Of a DNA stretch of 64,000 nucleotides, positions 8,773 through 17,797 are shown piece after piece; the first letter of the stretch is position 1, and every line of letters starts with the position of its first letter. A program made the position numbers and the translations under genes. This DNA comes from Pelosinus fermentans (lineage in GTDB: Bacteria > Bacillota > Negativicutes > DSM-13327): contig DJJR01000041.1 in assembly GCA_002434245.1 (NCBI GenBank), positions 17,431 to 81,430 of the forward strand. The letters are read 5' to 3'. A model generated the notes under the pieces. It made no database searches. It had not been told where the DNA came from and was given only the letters and a program-made list of their open reading frames with translations.

Positions 8773-9903
8773 TCACTTTTTAGTTAATATTGATTGAGCA
8801 GGATCTATGATTTGGAGAGGGGTCTCAAAATAATGGCTTGTTCTGGGGAAGGCAATACTTACATTTTCTTCTTCTAGTATTTTCAGAATTTGAAAGTTTA
8901 CATCTTGTTTGATATTTAAATATTCTTCCCAGACTGTAGTTTTTGTAAAAAAATACATAAAGATATGTAAACCATTTTCACCAAATGAATCAAACTTTAC
9001 AAAAATCGTCTTATTATCAATGGAGGGATGCTGGACAAGCATATGTTGAATCTTTTCAATACATTTTTTGAGGGCTTGACTTGGAGTATCGTAAGTTACT
9101 CCAAGGTTGAAGGTAATCCTGCGCATTTCCCGTTTTGTAAAATTAACGATAGGAGCATTGATTAGATTGGAATTTGGTACCGTTACCAAAGCGTGCTCAA
9201 AGGTTCTAATTTTGGTGCTTCGAAAATTAATATCTTCTATGGTTCCTTCTAAATCGCTTGTTTTTATCCAGTCACCAATGCTAAAGGGGCGATCTGCAAT
9301 AATCACCATTCCTGAAAATATATTGGCCAGCAGATCTTTAGCTGCCAATGCAAACGCAAGGCCGCCCAAACCGAGACCTGCGATAAAACCATTAATGTCA
9401 TATCCCCAGTTACTGCAGATTGTCACAAAGGCAAGTGCCAGGATTAGAAAGCGGATCATTTTTGAGAAGAATGGAATCAAAATTTTATCAACGTTAATAT
9501 CCAGGAGATTACCTAATTCCTCCACATTATTGCCATAAAGCTTTACTAACCTATGTATGCCATGAGCCATAAAGAGAACAATGAAAGAACGTAACAGTTG
9601 ATCCAATAAACGATCATAGGTAAGAGGAAAAATATTTCGTAATGCCAGATAGGTTCCTAAAGCGACAATGGTATTTACTAAAGGACACCTAAATGCAGTT
9701 ATTAAATATTCATTTGTAGTTGCTTTTGTGTTGCAGATTTTTATTAGCAAATAAAGAATGTATTTTGTAAATTTATTTCTAAATAGCCAAAAAAATAAAA
9801 AAATAGCTATTGATACTCCTAAACGATATCCATGCTCATAACTAAAAGCAGTTTGGATTAACTGATAATACTGTGTGACAGCACTCCAAAAGCCATAATC
9901 CAT
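8773..9903 (-). CDS. MscS-type mechanosensitive ion channel
   Basis: Membrane channel of the MscS superfamily, expected to open when membrane tension rises on osmotic downshock. 376 residues: about four hydrophobic segments in the first 190, then the pore helix and beta domain GLGLGGLAFALAAKDLLANI with GMVIIADRPFSIGDWI, and a cytoplasmic alpha-beta domain to the end. The start at 9903 is preferred because GGAGG lies 8 bp upstream; an in-frame ATG at 9972 would add 23 residues without a comparable site. The extended N-terminus compared with E. coli MscS is common in the family. No partner gene is linked. Confidence 0.88.
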   Translation of the reverse strand: MDYGFWSAVTQYYQLIQTAFSYEHGYRLGVSIAIFLFFWLFRNKFTKYILYLLIKICNTKATTNEYLITAFRCPLVNTIVALGTYLALRNIFPLTYDRLLDQLLRSFIVLFMAHGIHRLVKLYGNNVEELGNLLDINVDKILIPFFSKMIRFLILALAFVTICSNWGYDINGFIAGLGLGGLAFALAAKDLLANIFSGMVIIADRPFSIGDWIKTSDLEGTIEDINFRSTKIRTFEHALVTVPNSNLINAPIVNFTKREMRRITFNLGVTYDTPSQALKKCIEKIQHMLVQHPSIDNKTIFVKFDSFGENGLHIFMYFFTKTTVWEEYLNIKQDVNFQILKILEEENVSIAFPRTSHYFETPLQIIDPAQSILTKK

Positions 9904-10009
9904 ATATCTACCTCCTGCGATAAAAAGTGATTCATTAATCATTATTGTAATTCTTTTTGCTTCAGTCTGCAATGCATATGTAGTAGGAAGGTTTTGGAGT
10001 GTAACAAAG

Positions 10010-10936
10010 TTATGACTGCAAATCTGACAATGAGGGATGAATTATTTTATGAGAAGGCAGGTGGAGCGAATTATTTAAGTGATAACAATCTTTTATATAG
10101 TCGACGAAAGCCTGAACTGCAGAAAGGTTTAGGGATGAAGTGCGACATAACATCCATGTTCTTCGCAAAACGGGGGTATTATCACGCCAGTATAACTCTC
10201 GTGTAAAAAGTGAGGGCTGTTCCTTTAAGCCGATAGCTGGTAAGATCGCCCATCCCAGGTCGTGGAGAACCATTTGCCGGCAGGTATCCATACTATCGAC
10301 TTCCATCGTAATTTTTGATGGGCAAGGATATGTTTCACGCCACCAATTATGGACCATATCTTTTAGCGCAGAATCTGTTCCATAATTAATGCGGGGACGA
10401 TAGGGTAAATCCTTAAAATCAACTGGGTGGCAGGCTGCAAGGCAAAGTGGTTCTTCACTCAGCATGTATTTTTCTTCCGGCCAGAAGCGGTCGCCCCGTA
10501 AAATGGCAATCGTCGTTTCTTCTTTTTGCAGTAATGTATACATTTTGGAACTTAAGCCTGTTTTTACTGATATCTCGACATTGGGATAGAGAGTAAGGAA
10601 CCCTTTGAGTATGGAAGGTAGTTCACAATGGGCAAAAACAGAAGACGTTCCGATGCGTAAAGAGCCTTGTACCGAATTTTTCATATTATGGATACGCTCT
10701 CGAATAGTTGTCAGCTTGGTGAGTGTTTCTAAGGCATAGGCCAGTAGTTCTTCCCCTTGAGGGGTAAAGACGATTCCTGTAGTATTGCGTACAACAATTT
10801 GAGCTTTAAATTCTTTTTCAAGATTCTTTAGGCGATAACTGAGAGCTGGCTGAGAGATATATAGACGTTCAGCTGCCTTGGTAATGTTTTTTTCTTCAGA
10901 GATAATTTTTAAAATGATGCAGTCCTTATCATCCAT
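10010..10936 (-). CDS. LysR family regulator, divergent from citDEF
   Basis: 308-residue LysR-type regulator. The first 60 residues hold the helix-turn-helix (NITKAAERLYISQPALSYRLKNLE); the rest is the effector-binding domain (residues about 90-290). It is transcribed away from citD, the usual arrangement for a LysR protein that controls the neighbouring operon and itself, so it probably responds to citrate or a related acid. The 162-bp gap contains a 19-bp palindrome and a second 12-bp palindrome. The effector is inference. Confidence 0.88.
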   Translation of the reverse strand: MDDKDCIILKIISEEKNITKAAERLYISQPALSYRLKNLEKEFKAQIVVRNTTGIVFTPQGEELLAYALETLTKLTTIRERIHNMKNSVQGSLRIGTSSVFAHCELPSILKGFLTLYPNVEISVKTGLSSKMYTLLQKEETTIAILRGDRFWPEEKYMLSEEPLCLAACHPVDFKDLPYRPRINYGTDSALKDMVHNWWRETYPCPSKITMEVDSMDTCRQMVLHDLGWAILPAIGLKEQPSLFTRELYWRDNTPVLRRTWMLCRTSSLNLSAVQAFVDYIKDCYHLNNSLHLPSHKIIHPSLSDLQS

Positions 10937-10959
10937 TGTATTTCCTCACTCTCAAGTAG

Positions 10960-10990
10960 CCATAAAAATATTTTATGGATTTTATAAAAT
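10960..10990. promoter_or_regulatory. Candidate LysR binding sites between LysR gene and citD
   Basis: CCATAAAA-ATA-TTTTATGG at 10960-10978 has perfect 8-bp arms; ATTTTATAAAAT at 10979-10990 is a second, adjoining palindrome. Symmetrical AT-rich sites of this kind are typical of LysR control regions. Confidence 0.5.
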
Positions 10991-11098
10991 AACGATATTA
11001 TATTTATTGAGTTTATTATAGTACAATTCAATTGAAATAGAAAGATTCTGAAGATAACAATAATGAATTATCTTTTGAAAATGCGTTGGAGGTATTAT

Positions 11099-11386
11099 AT
11101 GTTGCAAATTATTCAGCCAAGTCAAGCTGGCACAGTTGAGTCAAATGACATTTTAATCATTCTTACGCCTGTCTCAGCAGATAAAGGAATTCATGTTGAG
11201 CTGACAAGTCCCGTGCTGAAAAAGTATGGCCGTCAAATTAACAATGTAATTCAGGAGGTCTTGCGCGAACAAGGTATTGATGCTGTCCATGTATCAGCTA
11301 ATGATAGAGGTGCTTTAGATTGTACAATTCGAGCTCGTATGATGACGGCAATTGATAGGGCCGCAGCCAAGGAGGTACTAGGATGA
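11099..11386 (+). CDS. citD: Citrate lyase acyl carrier protein (gamma subunit)
   Basis: Small subunit that carries the phosphoribosyl-dephospho-CoA prosthetic group on which acetyl and citryl thioesters form. 95 residues. The serine that takes the prosthetic group lies in AGTVESNDI (Ser15). TTGGAGG ends 6 bp before the ATG at 11099; an earlier in-frame ATG at 11063 lacks a ribosome-binding site. The stop overlaps the start of citE by 4 bp, so the two are translationally coupled. Confidence 0.93.
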   Translation: MLQIIQPSQAGTVESNDILIILTPVSADKGIHVELTSPVLKKYGRQINNVIQEVLREQGIDAVHVSANDRGALDCTIRARMMTAIDRAAAKEVLG

Positions 11387-12270
11387 AATTACGCAGAACC
11401 ATGATGTTCGTACCCGGTAATAATCCAGGCATGCTAATCAATGCAGGAATCTATGGCGCAGATACCATTATCTTTGATTTAGAAGATTCTGTGGCCCTTA
11501 GCGAGAAAGATGCGGCGCGTCATTTGGTATATAACGCAATGAAATCCATTAACTATCCTTGTGAAGTCGCAGTGCGCATTAATCATATCAGCACTCCTTT
11601 TGGCTATAAAGATCTAGAGACTATTTTAGCCGTAAAACCTGATCTTATCCGCCTGCCTAAAGCAGAAACAGCTGCTGACATTAAGGAAATTGATGAGCTG
11701 ATTACTGCCGCAGAAATAAAACATGGATTCCTTCCCGGCAGTATTAACATGATGGCTGCCATTGAAACAGCAAAAGGAATCCGCAACGCTTATGATATTG
11801 CTGCAGCAAGTCCACGAATGGTAGCACTTGCAATCGGTGGGGAAGATTACTTAGCGGATATTCAAACATCTCGAACCAAAGATGGGAAAGAGTTTTTTGC
11901 AGGCAGAGGACAATTGATCCTGGCAGCCAAAGAAGCGGGGATTCATGCCATAGATACTGTATTTGGTGATGTCAACAATGAAGAAGACTTTATTGCGGAA
12001 ACTACTCGTATTAAAGAGATGGGCTTTGATGGAAAATCCGTAGTCAATCCAAGGCAAATCAACATCGTGCATGAAATTTACACACCAACAGAAAAAGAAA
12101 TTGACCATGCCCAAAGAGTCATTGCAGCCTATGAAGAATCATTGGCCCGTAAATCCGGCGTTGTGTCCTTAAATGGGAAAATGATTGATATACCAGTAGT
12201 CAAGAGGGCGCAAAGAACGCTGGCATATGCCAATGCAGTTGGAAAGTACAAAGGGGGAGAAACCTTATGA
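11383..12270 (+). CDS. citE: Citrate (pro-3S)-lyase beta subunit
   Basis: Citryl-ACP lyase that splits citryl-ACP into oxaloacetate and acetyl-ACP. 295 residues of the HpcH/HpaI TIM-barrel family, starting LRRTMMFVPGNNPGM, with DLEDSVALSEK early and an ethylmalate/glutamate metal-binding stretch (MMAAIETAKGIRNA, GGEDYLADI). Overlaps citD by 4 bp upstream and citF by 4 bp downstream (GGAGAAACCTTATGA), a compact operon. Confidence 0.94.
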   Translation: MKLRRTMMFVPGNNPGMLINAGIYGADTIIFDLEDSVALSEKDAARHLVYNAMKSINYPCEVAVRINHISTPFGYKDLETILAVKPDLIRLPKAETAADIKEIDELITAAEIKHGFLPGSINMMAAIETAKGIRNAYDIAAASPRMVALAIGGEDYLADIQTSRTKDGKEFFAGRGQLILAAKEAGIHAIDTVFGDVNNEEDFIAETTRIKEMGFDGKSVVNPRQINIVHEIYTPTEKEIDHAQRVIAAYEESLARKSGVVSLNGKMIDIPVVKRAQRTLAYANAVGKYKGGETL

Positions 12271-13805
12271 TAAATGGCGTCGGCAGAGAGATTCCAGAAA
12301 GCATCGCAGGTATTAAGAATATAAAGCCTTATATCAACCCTTTTTCCTATGTACCGACAGGTCACTTAACGGGACCTGCTATTAAAGTGAATAAACCACG
12401 TTCGGAAAAAGTCCTTTCATCTATTGAGCAAGCGATTGATGCATCTGGTTTAAAAGACGGTATGACGATTTCCTTTCACCATCATTTCCGTAATGGTGAC
12501 TATGTTTTGAATATGGTGATGGGTGTCATTGCCAGGAAAGGAATTAAAGATCTGACGCTGGCACCTAGCTCTCTTAATACCATTAATGAAGAGATCATTC
12601 CCTATATGAATCAGGGAGTGATTACGGCAGTAGAGACTAGTGGCGCCCGGGGGAAATTGGGGCAGCTTTTGACCAGTGGACAACTCTCCAAACCAACTAT
12701 TATTCGTTCTCATGGTGGACGGGCCAGAGCCATTGAATGCGGTGAACTGCACATCGATGTTGCATTTATAGGGGCACCTGCCTGTGATACCTATGGTAAT
12801 ATCAACGGTGTGGAAGGAAAATCAGTCTGCGGTTCTATGGGATATGCAATGGTGGATGCAGCTTATGCAGATAAAGTAGTGGCAATTACTGATCATTTAG
12901 TGCCTTATCCTCTCTTTCCCATCAGCATTCCACAGACGCAAGTAGATTATATTGTACCAGTAGAAGCCATTGGTGACCCAAAAGGGATTGCATCAGGAGC
13001 ACTGCGGATTAGTAAGGATCCTCGGGAATTACTCATTGCCCAATATGCTACAGCAGCAATCGAATACTCCGGGTATTTTAAACAAGACTATTCTATCCAA
13101 TTAGGCAGCGGGGGAGCATCCTTAGCAGCTGCTCGTTTCTTGAAAGAAAAAATGAAAAAACAAGGCATCACAGCCAGTTTTGGCTTAGGTGGTGTAACGG
13201 CGCCCTTTATTGAAATGCTGGAAGAGGGACTCATTAAGGCCGTATATGATGTACAAGATTTCGACATTCCTTCCATAGAATCCATAAAGAAAAATAGAAA
13301 TCATCAGGAGATGTCGGCTTCTTTTTATGCCAATCCTCATAATGGCGGACCGATTGTGAATCAGCTTGATGTGGTTATTTTAAGTGCTACTGAAGTAGAT
13401 GTAAACTTCAATGTCAATGTTATTACGGATTCCAATGGTGTGATTATGGGTGCTGTAGGCGGTCATCAGGATACGGCAGCAGGTGCGGCATTATCGATTG
13501 TGGTGGCGCCACTTTTGCGCGGCCGTTTGCCAATGGTAATCGATCAGGTACATACAGTTTGTACTCCTGGAGAGACAGTGGATATCGTTGTTACGGAGCG
13601 GGGAGTCGCGGTTAACCCCTTACGTTCAGATTTAAAGGATAATTTAAAAGCAGCTAATATTCCCCTTATGGACATAGAAGAACTGAGAAATATTGCCTAT
13701 GAATTTGCTGGTAAGCCTGATCCGATTGAAGTAAGTGAAAGAATCGCTGCGGTGGTTGAATATCGGGATGGTACTTTAATTGATGTGATCCGTACAACTG
13801 TATGA
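12267..13805 (+). CDS. citF: Citrate lyase alpha subunit (citrate CoA-transferase)
   Basis: Transfers the acyl carrier from acetyl to citrate, forming citryl-ACP. 512 residues, usual for CitF, with the N-terminal MINGVGREIPE start, the nucleotide/CoA-binding glycine-rich stretches QLGSGGASLAAARF and FGLGGVTAPF, and the late ITDSNGVIMGAVGGHQDTAAGA. It completes a full set of lyase subunits. The genes for citrate lyase ligase (citC) and for making the prosthetic group (citX, citG) are not in this window and must lie elsewhere if the enzyme is active. Confidence 0.94.
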   Translation: MINGVGREIPESIAGIKNIKPYINPFSYVPTGHLTGPAIKVNKPRSEKVLSSIEQAIDASGLKDGMTISFHHHFRNGDYVLNMVMGVIARKGIKDLTLAPSSLNTINEEIIPYMNQGVITAVETSGARGKLGQLLTSGQLSKPTIIRSHGGRARAIECGELHIDVAFIGAPACDTYGNINGVEGKSVCGSMGYAMVDAAYADKVVAITDHLVPYPLFPISIPQTQVDYIVPVEAIGDPKGIASGALRISKDPRELLIAQYATAAIEYSGYFKQDYSIQLGSGGASLAAARFLKEKMKKQGITASFGLGGVTAPFIEMLEEGLIKAVYDVQDFDIPSIESIKKNRNHQEMSASFYANPHNGGPIVNQLDVVILSATEVDVNFNVNVITDSNGVIMGAVGGHQDTAAGAALSIVVAPLLRGRLPMVIDQVHTVCTPGETVDIVVTERGVAVNPLRSDLKDNLKAANIPLMDIEELRNIAYEFAGKPDPIEVSERIAAVVEYRDGTLIDVIRTTV

Positions 13806-13880
13806 GATAGCGTGAGGAGAATTTTTGCAAAATAATATATTTCTATGAACTAAGAATGATAAAAAGAAAGAGGCGTTATT

Positions 13881-16226
13881 ATGGTTGAAGTATTGGATCA
13901 AGGTGTCTATCTTTTAAAGGGACAGGTAATTGTACAGCATGCTGATAAACTCAGCTTAGCAGAACTTAATAATCGGTTAGCTCATAAAGGAATTGCTCCG
14001 TTATTGGAGTCAAATATAGAGCAAGAGCATGCTCGAACAGGCACCATTGCCTATCAGATCCTTACAGAACATAATGTAGTAGAGGACAAATGCAATTTGA
14101 AATTGCGTTTTGATGCGCTGGCTTCTCATGATATTACCTATGTGGGAATTATTCAGACGGCTATTGCCAGTGGATTGACAGAGTTTCCTGTGCCTTATGT
14201 ACTGACCAATTGTCATAATAGCCTGTGTGCCGTTGGAGGTACCATTAATGAGGATGATCATGTTTTTGGCTTTTCAGCAGCTCGTAAATATGGAGGAATC
14301 TTTGTTCCTACGCATCAAGCAGTAATTCACCAATATATGCGTGAGATGATGGCTGGCTGCGGCAAGATGATTCTCGGTTCCGATAGTCATACCCGCTATG
14401 GTGCCTTGGGAACGATGGCAATCGGTGAAGGCGGCGGGGAAATCGCTAAACAACTTCTTGAGCGTACCTATGATCTTCGTTATCCGGAAGTGATTGCGAT
14501 ATACCTTGAAGGCTGTCCGAAGGCAGGCGTTGGACCTCAAGATGTTGCTTTGGCTATCATCAAAGCAGTCTTTAAAAATGGTATGGTCAAAAATAAAGTC
14601 ATGGAGTTTGTTGGACCTGGCATAAGGAATCTTACAGTGGATTATCGCAATGGTATTGATGTTATGACTACGGAGACCACTTGTCTGTCTTCCATTTGGC
14701 GTACCGATGAGCAGGTAGAAGAATATTATAAGATCCATGGTCGCTCTAACGCTTATCAAAAGCTAGATTCTCGAGAAGTGAGCTACTATGATGGTTTAGT
14801 AAAAGTAGATTTGAGCCGTGTTGAACCAATGATTGCGTTGCCTTTTCATCCCAGTAATGCTTGGACCATTTCTGAGCTAAATCAAAATATGGCTGACATT
14901 TTGTATCAAGTAGAAACGGAAGGGCGCAAGCTGATTGATAATCCCAATATTACATTCCATTTAACAGACAAGATTGTCGATGGTCGGCTAAAAGTGGACC
15001 AAGCTGTTGTTGCTGGCTGCGCTGGCGGTACTTATGAAAATATTGTAGCGATGGCGCAAATCCTTGGGCAAAAACCTCTGGGTGAGTTCTCCTTAAGTGT
15101 GTATCCTTCCAGCCAGCCTGTATTTCTTGAACTTATGAATAATCGTTCCATTGAAAAGCTGACGATTGCAGGTGCGAGCATACGATCAGCATTCTGTGGT
15201 CCTTGCTTTGGCGCTGGTGATGTTCCGGCGAATCATGCCCTTAGCATTCGTCATACTACCCGCAATTTCCTGAACCGTGAAGGCTCTAAACCGGATAATG
15301 GTCAATTAGCCTCAGTAGCATTGATGGATGCTCGCTCCATTGCGGCGACTGCTTTATATGGCGGTATCCTGACAGCGGCAACTGAAGTTGACTTTACCTC
15401 CGCGGCATCACCATATACATTCAATCAGGAGATCTATAAGAATCGAATATACCATGGGTTTGGGAAGCCTCATCCAGAAGAAGAGCTGGTTTTTGGACCC
15501 AATATTATTCCGTGGCCAAAGATACGGTCATTGCCGGAAAACCTGTTACTTAAAGTTTCGGCTGTGCTTTTAGATCCTGTTACGACAACGGACGAGCTCA
15601 TCCCTTCCGGTGAAACTTCATCTTATCGTTCTAATCCCTTAAAACTGGCTGAGTTTACTTTATCTCGCAGAGATCCGCAATATGTTGGCAGAGCGAAAGA
15701 CATCCAGCAGATCGAGAAAAAACGTCAGCAATTACTAGAGCAAGGGCAAGGCTTTGAAGAGATAGAAGAGTTATTTTTAGCCACCATAGCGGATGGACAG
15801 ACTTCAGAGCAGTTGCAACATATCATCAGAGAAACCGGGCTGGGTAGTATTATTTTTGCCAACAAACCTGGTGATGGATCGGCAAGAGAACAGGCTGCTT
15901 CTTGCCAAAGGGTCTTGGGCGGAGATGCGAATATTGCTATTGAGTATGCTACGAAACGATATCGCAGTAATCTGATGAATTGGGGTATGATACCCTTTAC
16001 CATCGATGAAGCTGAGAAAGGAAAGCTTTCCGTGGATGATCTCCTATACATTCCGAAAATTCGTAAAACAATAGAGGATGGTGCAGAAAATATCCGGGCT
16101 TTCATTATTAATTCTCAGGGGAAAACAAGTCTAAATTTGAAACTTGAAAATGTATCGAAAGATGATCGGGAGATTATCTTGGCTGGTTCTTTGATTAATT
16201 ATTATGCGAACTTTAAAAAAAGTTAA
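13881..16226 (+). CDS. ybhJ: Aconitase-family hydratase (YbhJ type)
   Basis: 781-residue iron-sulfur dehydratase/hydratase of the aconitase superfamily. The N-terminal three-domain part has NCHNSLCAVGG, GSDSHTRYGALGTMAIGEGGGE (shown in part) and SAFCGPCFGAGD, which carry cluster cysteines; the C-terminal swivel-like domain begins near residue 560. It is shorter than AcnA and resembles the poorly characterised YbhJ group. ATG follows AAAGAGGCG. It lies 75 bp after citF with no terminator between, so co-transcription is likely. A role feeding citrate or isocitrate into citrate lyase is inference; the substrate could be another tricarboxylic or methylated acid. Confidence 0.82.
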   Translation: MVEVLDQGVYLLKGQVIVQHADKLSLAELNNRLAHKGIAPLLESNIEQEHARTGTIAYQILTEHNVVEDKCNLKLRFDALASHDITYVGIIQTAIASGLTEFPVPYVLTNCHNSLCAVGGTINEDDHVFGFSAARKYGGIFVPTHQAVIHQYMREMMAGCGKMILGSDSHTRYGALGTMAIGEGGGEIAKQLLERTYDLRYPEVIAIYLEGCPKAGVGPQDVALAIIKAVFKNGMVKNKVMEFVGPGIRNLTVDYRNGIDVMTTETTCLSSIWRTDEQVEEYYKIHGRSNAYQKLDSREVSYYDGLVKVDLSRVEPMIALPFHPSNAWTISELNQNMADILYQVETEGRKLIDNPNITFHLTDKIVDGRLKVDQAVVAGCAGGTYENIVAMAQILGQKPLGEFSLSVYPSSQPVFLELMNNRSIEKLTIAGASIRSAFCGPCFGAGDVPANHALSIRHTTRNFLNREGSKPDNGQLASVALMDARSIAATALYGGILTAATEVDFTSAASPYTFNQEIYKNRIYHGFGKPHPEEELVFGPNIIPWPKIRSLPENLLLKVSAVLLDPVTTTDELIPSGETSSYRSNPLKLAEFTLSRRDPQYVGRAKDIQQIEKKRQQLLEQGQGFEEIEELFLATIADGQTSEQLQHIIRETGLGSIIFANKPGDGSAREQAASCQRVLGGDANIAIEYATKRYRSNLMNWGMIPFTIDEAEKGKLSVDDLLYIPKIRKTIEDGAENIRAFIINSQGKTSLNLKLENVSKDDREIILAGSLINYYANFKKS

Positions 16227-16276
16227 AGAATGATTGTAGTTGATTACAGTAGTCCGGGTAATCAACATTGGAATAC

Positions 16277-16327
16277 TGTAACCTTTGCATATTTCCATTA
16301 AGACATTAGGTTACATGCAGGTTTTTC
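16277..16327 (+). terminator. Weak hairpin after the hydratase gene
   Basis: TGTAACCT near 16277 and AGGTTACA near 16311 form an inverted repeat, with a T-run some bases after. It may end the cit transcript; the spacing to the T-run is poor. Confidence 0.35.
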
Positions 16328-16413
16328 ACTTTGCGAAAGTTTAGTTACTTATACTTAGCAGCATTATTCTTACAATATAGAATGCTATAAAAATAAAAAT
16401 TGGAGGAAAGTAA

Positions 16414-17766
16414 ATGTCAATCTTCTATGGAAAAAGCTATTATAAATGGATTGTGCTAACAGTTTGCATTCTGGTTTATTCATCAGGCAATTTGGTTCGG
16501 TTAAATTATACTGGTATTGCAAATTACATCATGGGTGAATGGAATATTGGTAAACCGGAACTTGGTGTTTTAGGATCAGCTTTTTTCTATGCCTATGCTT
16601 TAGGGCAAAGTTCATGGGGAACGTTAACGGACTTACTTGGAGGAAGAAAAGTGATTCCTATCGGTATTGGCACGACGGTAGTATTCATTGCTGCCTTTGC
16701 TTTTGCTGATAGTTTTAATCAAGCAGTTATTATTCGTGCATTGCTTGGTTTTGTTGGTGCGGCAGCATTTGTCCCGTGTGTGGCAGTTATCGGTCGTTGG
16801 TTTGGCAAGAAAGAACGTGGCCTGGCTATGAACTTGTTTTCCGGGCCTGGTGGGGGCATGGGGGAAATTTGGTCCTTTTTGCTATTGCCGATTATGGCAT
16901 TGTTTATGAAAGATGGTTTCACGATTCTTGGTGTTGGATCCTGGAGAGCCGCTACACTTGTTATGGCAGTTGTTATTCTATGTATCGCCATTCTGGCTTA
17001 TATATTTCTTCGTTCTGATCCCAGCGAGATGGGGCTTGAATCAATACAGGTTAAGGAAGAAAAAAAGTCTGCAAAAGATACCAACTATAAATCAATGGTT
17101 TTATCCGCAATAAAAGATCCTGGATTTTGGATTATTGTTTTTGTGTGGCAGGGTTTTACAGTTGGCTTACGGCTAATTCCCAGCTGGCTGCCGTTGTATG
17201 CCGCGACCTTTTACGCACAAGTAGCCGGGCTTGGTAAATCGGAGGCAATGATCGCAGGTGGAGCAATGGCATCAGCCTATGTTGCTGGAAGAATATTCGG
17301 ACCGCCTCTGGTTGGAAAGCTTTCTGATTACCTGTTGACCAAATATGAAATACCACGAGAGTCCTTGCTGGTTGTTAGTTTTACGATTACATTTGGTTGC
17401 GTTTACCTTCTTACGACTGCATTTACATCGCCGATACTGCTTGGAGCAGTCTCGTTTATCCTTGGTATAGGCATCAACTTGTTATCAATCTTAAACACCA
17501 TTATTGCTGAAACTTGGTCAATTAAGACATCCGGAACATTAAATGGTTTGATCAATACCATTACGCAATTCATCGGAGCTTCTGCATTAACTTATAGCGG
17601 CTATATGGCAGTACAGTTTGCAGTTAAAGACGGTGGCTTTAATCTAGAGTATCAAGGCATATGGTTTTTAGTCATGATTTCTATCGGCATTTCAATAGCT
17701 GCTTCCATTTATACTCTATATCACAATAAAAAATTAAAACTTGCTCAGCAATCAATACAAGGATAA
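16414..17766 (+). CDS. MFS transporter, probably organic anion
   Basis: 450-residue major facilitator with about 12 membrane segments. The loop after TM2 has GTLTDLLGGRK, the family A-motif, and the N-terminal half (YKWIVLTVCILVYSSGNLVRL) resembles the anion:cation symporter and oxalate/sugar-acid branches. TTGGAGGAAAG precedes the ATG. It is followed after 31 bp by the DUF6282 gene, then a terminator, so the two form a unit. Proximity to citDEF makes a carboxylic acid a reasonable guess, but substrate cannot be read from the sequence. Confidence 0.85.
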   Translation: MSIFYGKSYYKWIVLTVCILVYSSGNLVRLNYTGIANYIMGEWNIGKPELGVLGSAFFYAYALGQSSWGTLTDLLGGRKVIPIGIGTTVVFIAAFAFADSFNQAVIIRALLGFVGAAAFVPCVAVIGRWFGKKERGLAMNLFSGPGGGMGEIWSFLLLPIMALFMKDGFTILGVGSWRAATLVMAVVILCIAILAYIFLRSDPSEMGLESIQVKEEKKSAKDTNYKSMVLSAIKDPGFWIIVFVWQGFTVGLRLIPSWLPLYAATFYAQVAGLGKSEAMIAGGAMASAYVAGRIFGPPLVGKLSDYLLTKYEIPRESLLVVSFTITFGCVYLLTTAFTSPILLGAVSFILGIGINLLSILNTIIAETWSIKTSGTLNGLINTITQFIGASALTYSGYMAVQFAVKDGGFNLEYQGIWFLVMISIGISIAASIYTLYHNKKLKLAQQSIQG

Positions 17767-17797
17767 GTAAATGTTATGAGAGGGGATTTGTAATAGT

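Noticed and set aside
14274..14759. 161-codon minus-strand frame within the hydratase gene
   Set aside because: The plus strand carries intact aconitase-family motifs here; the opposite frame has no family similarity and no start signals.
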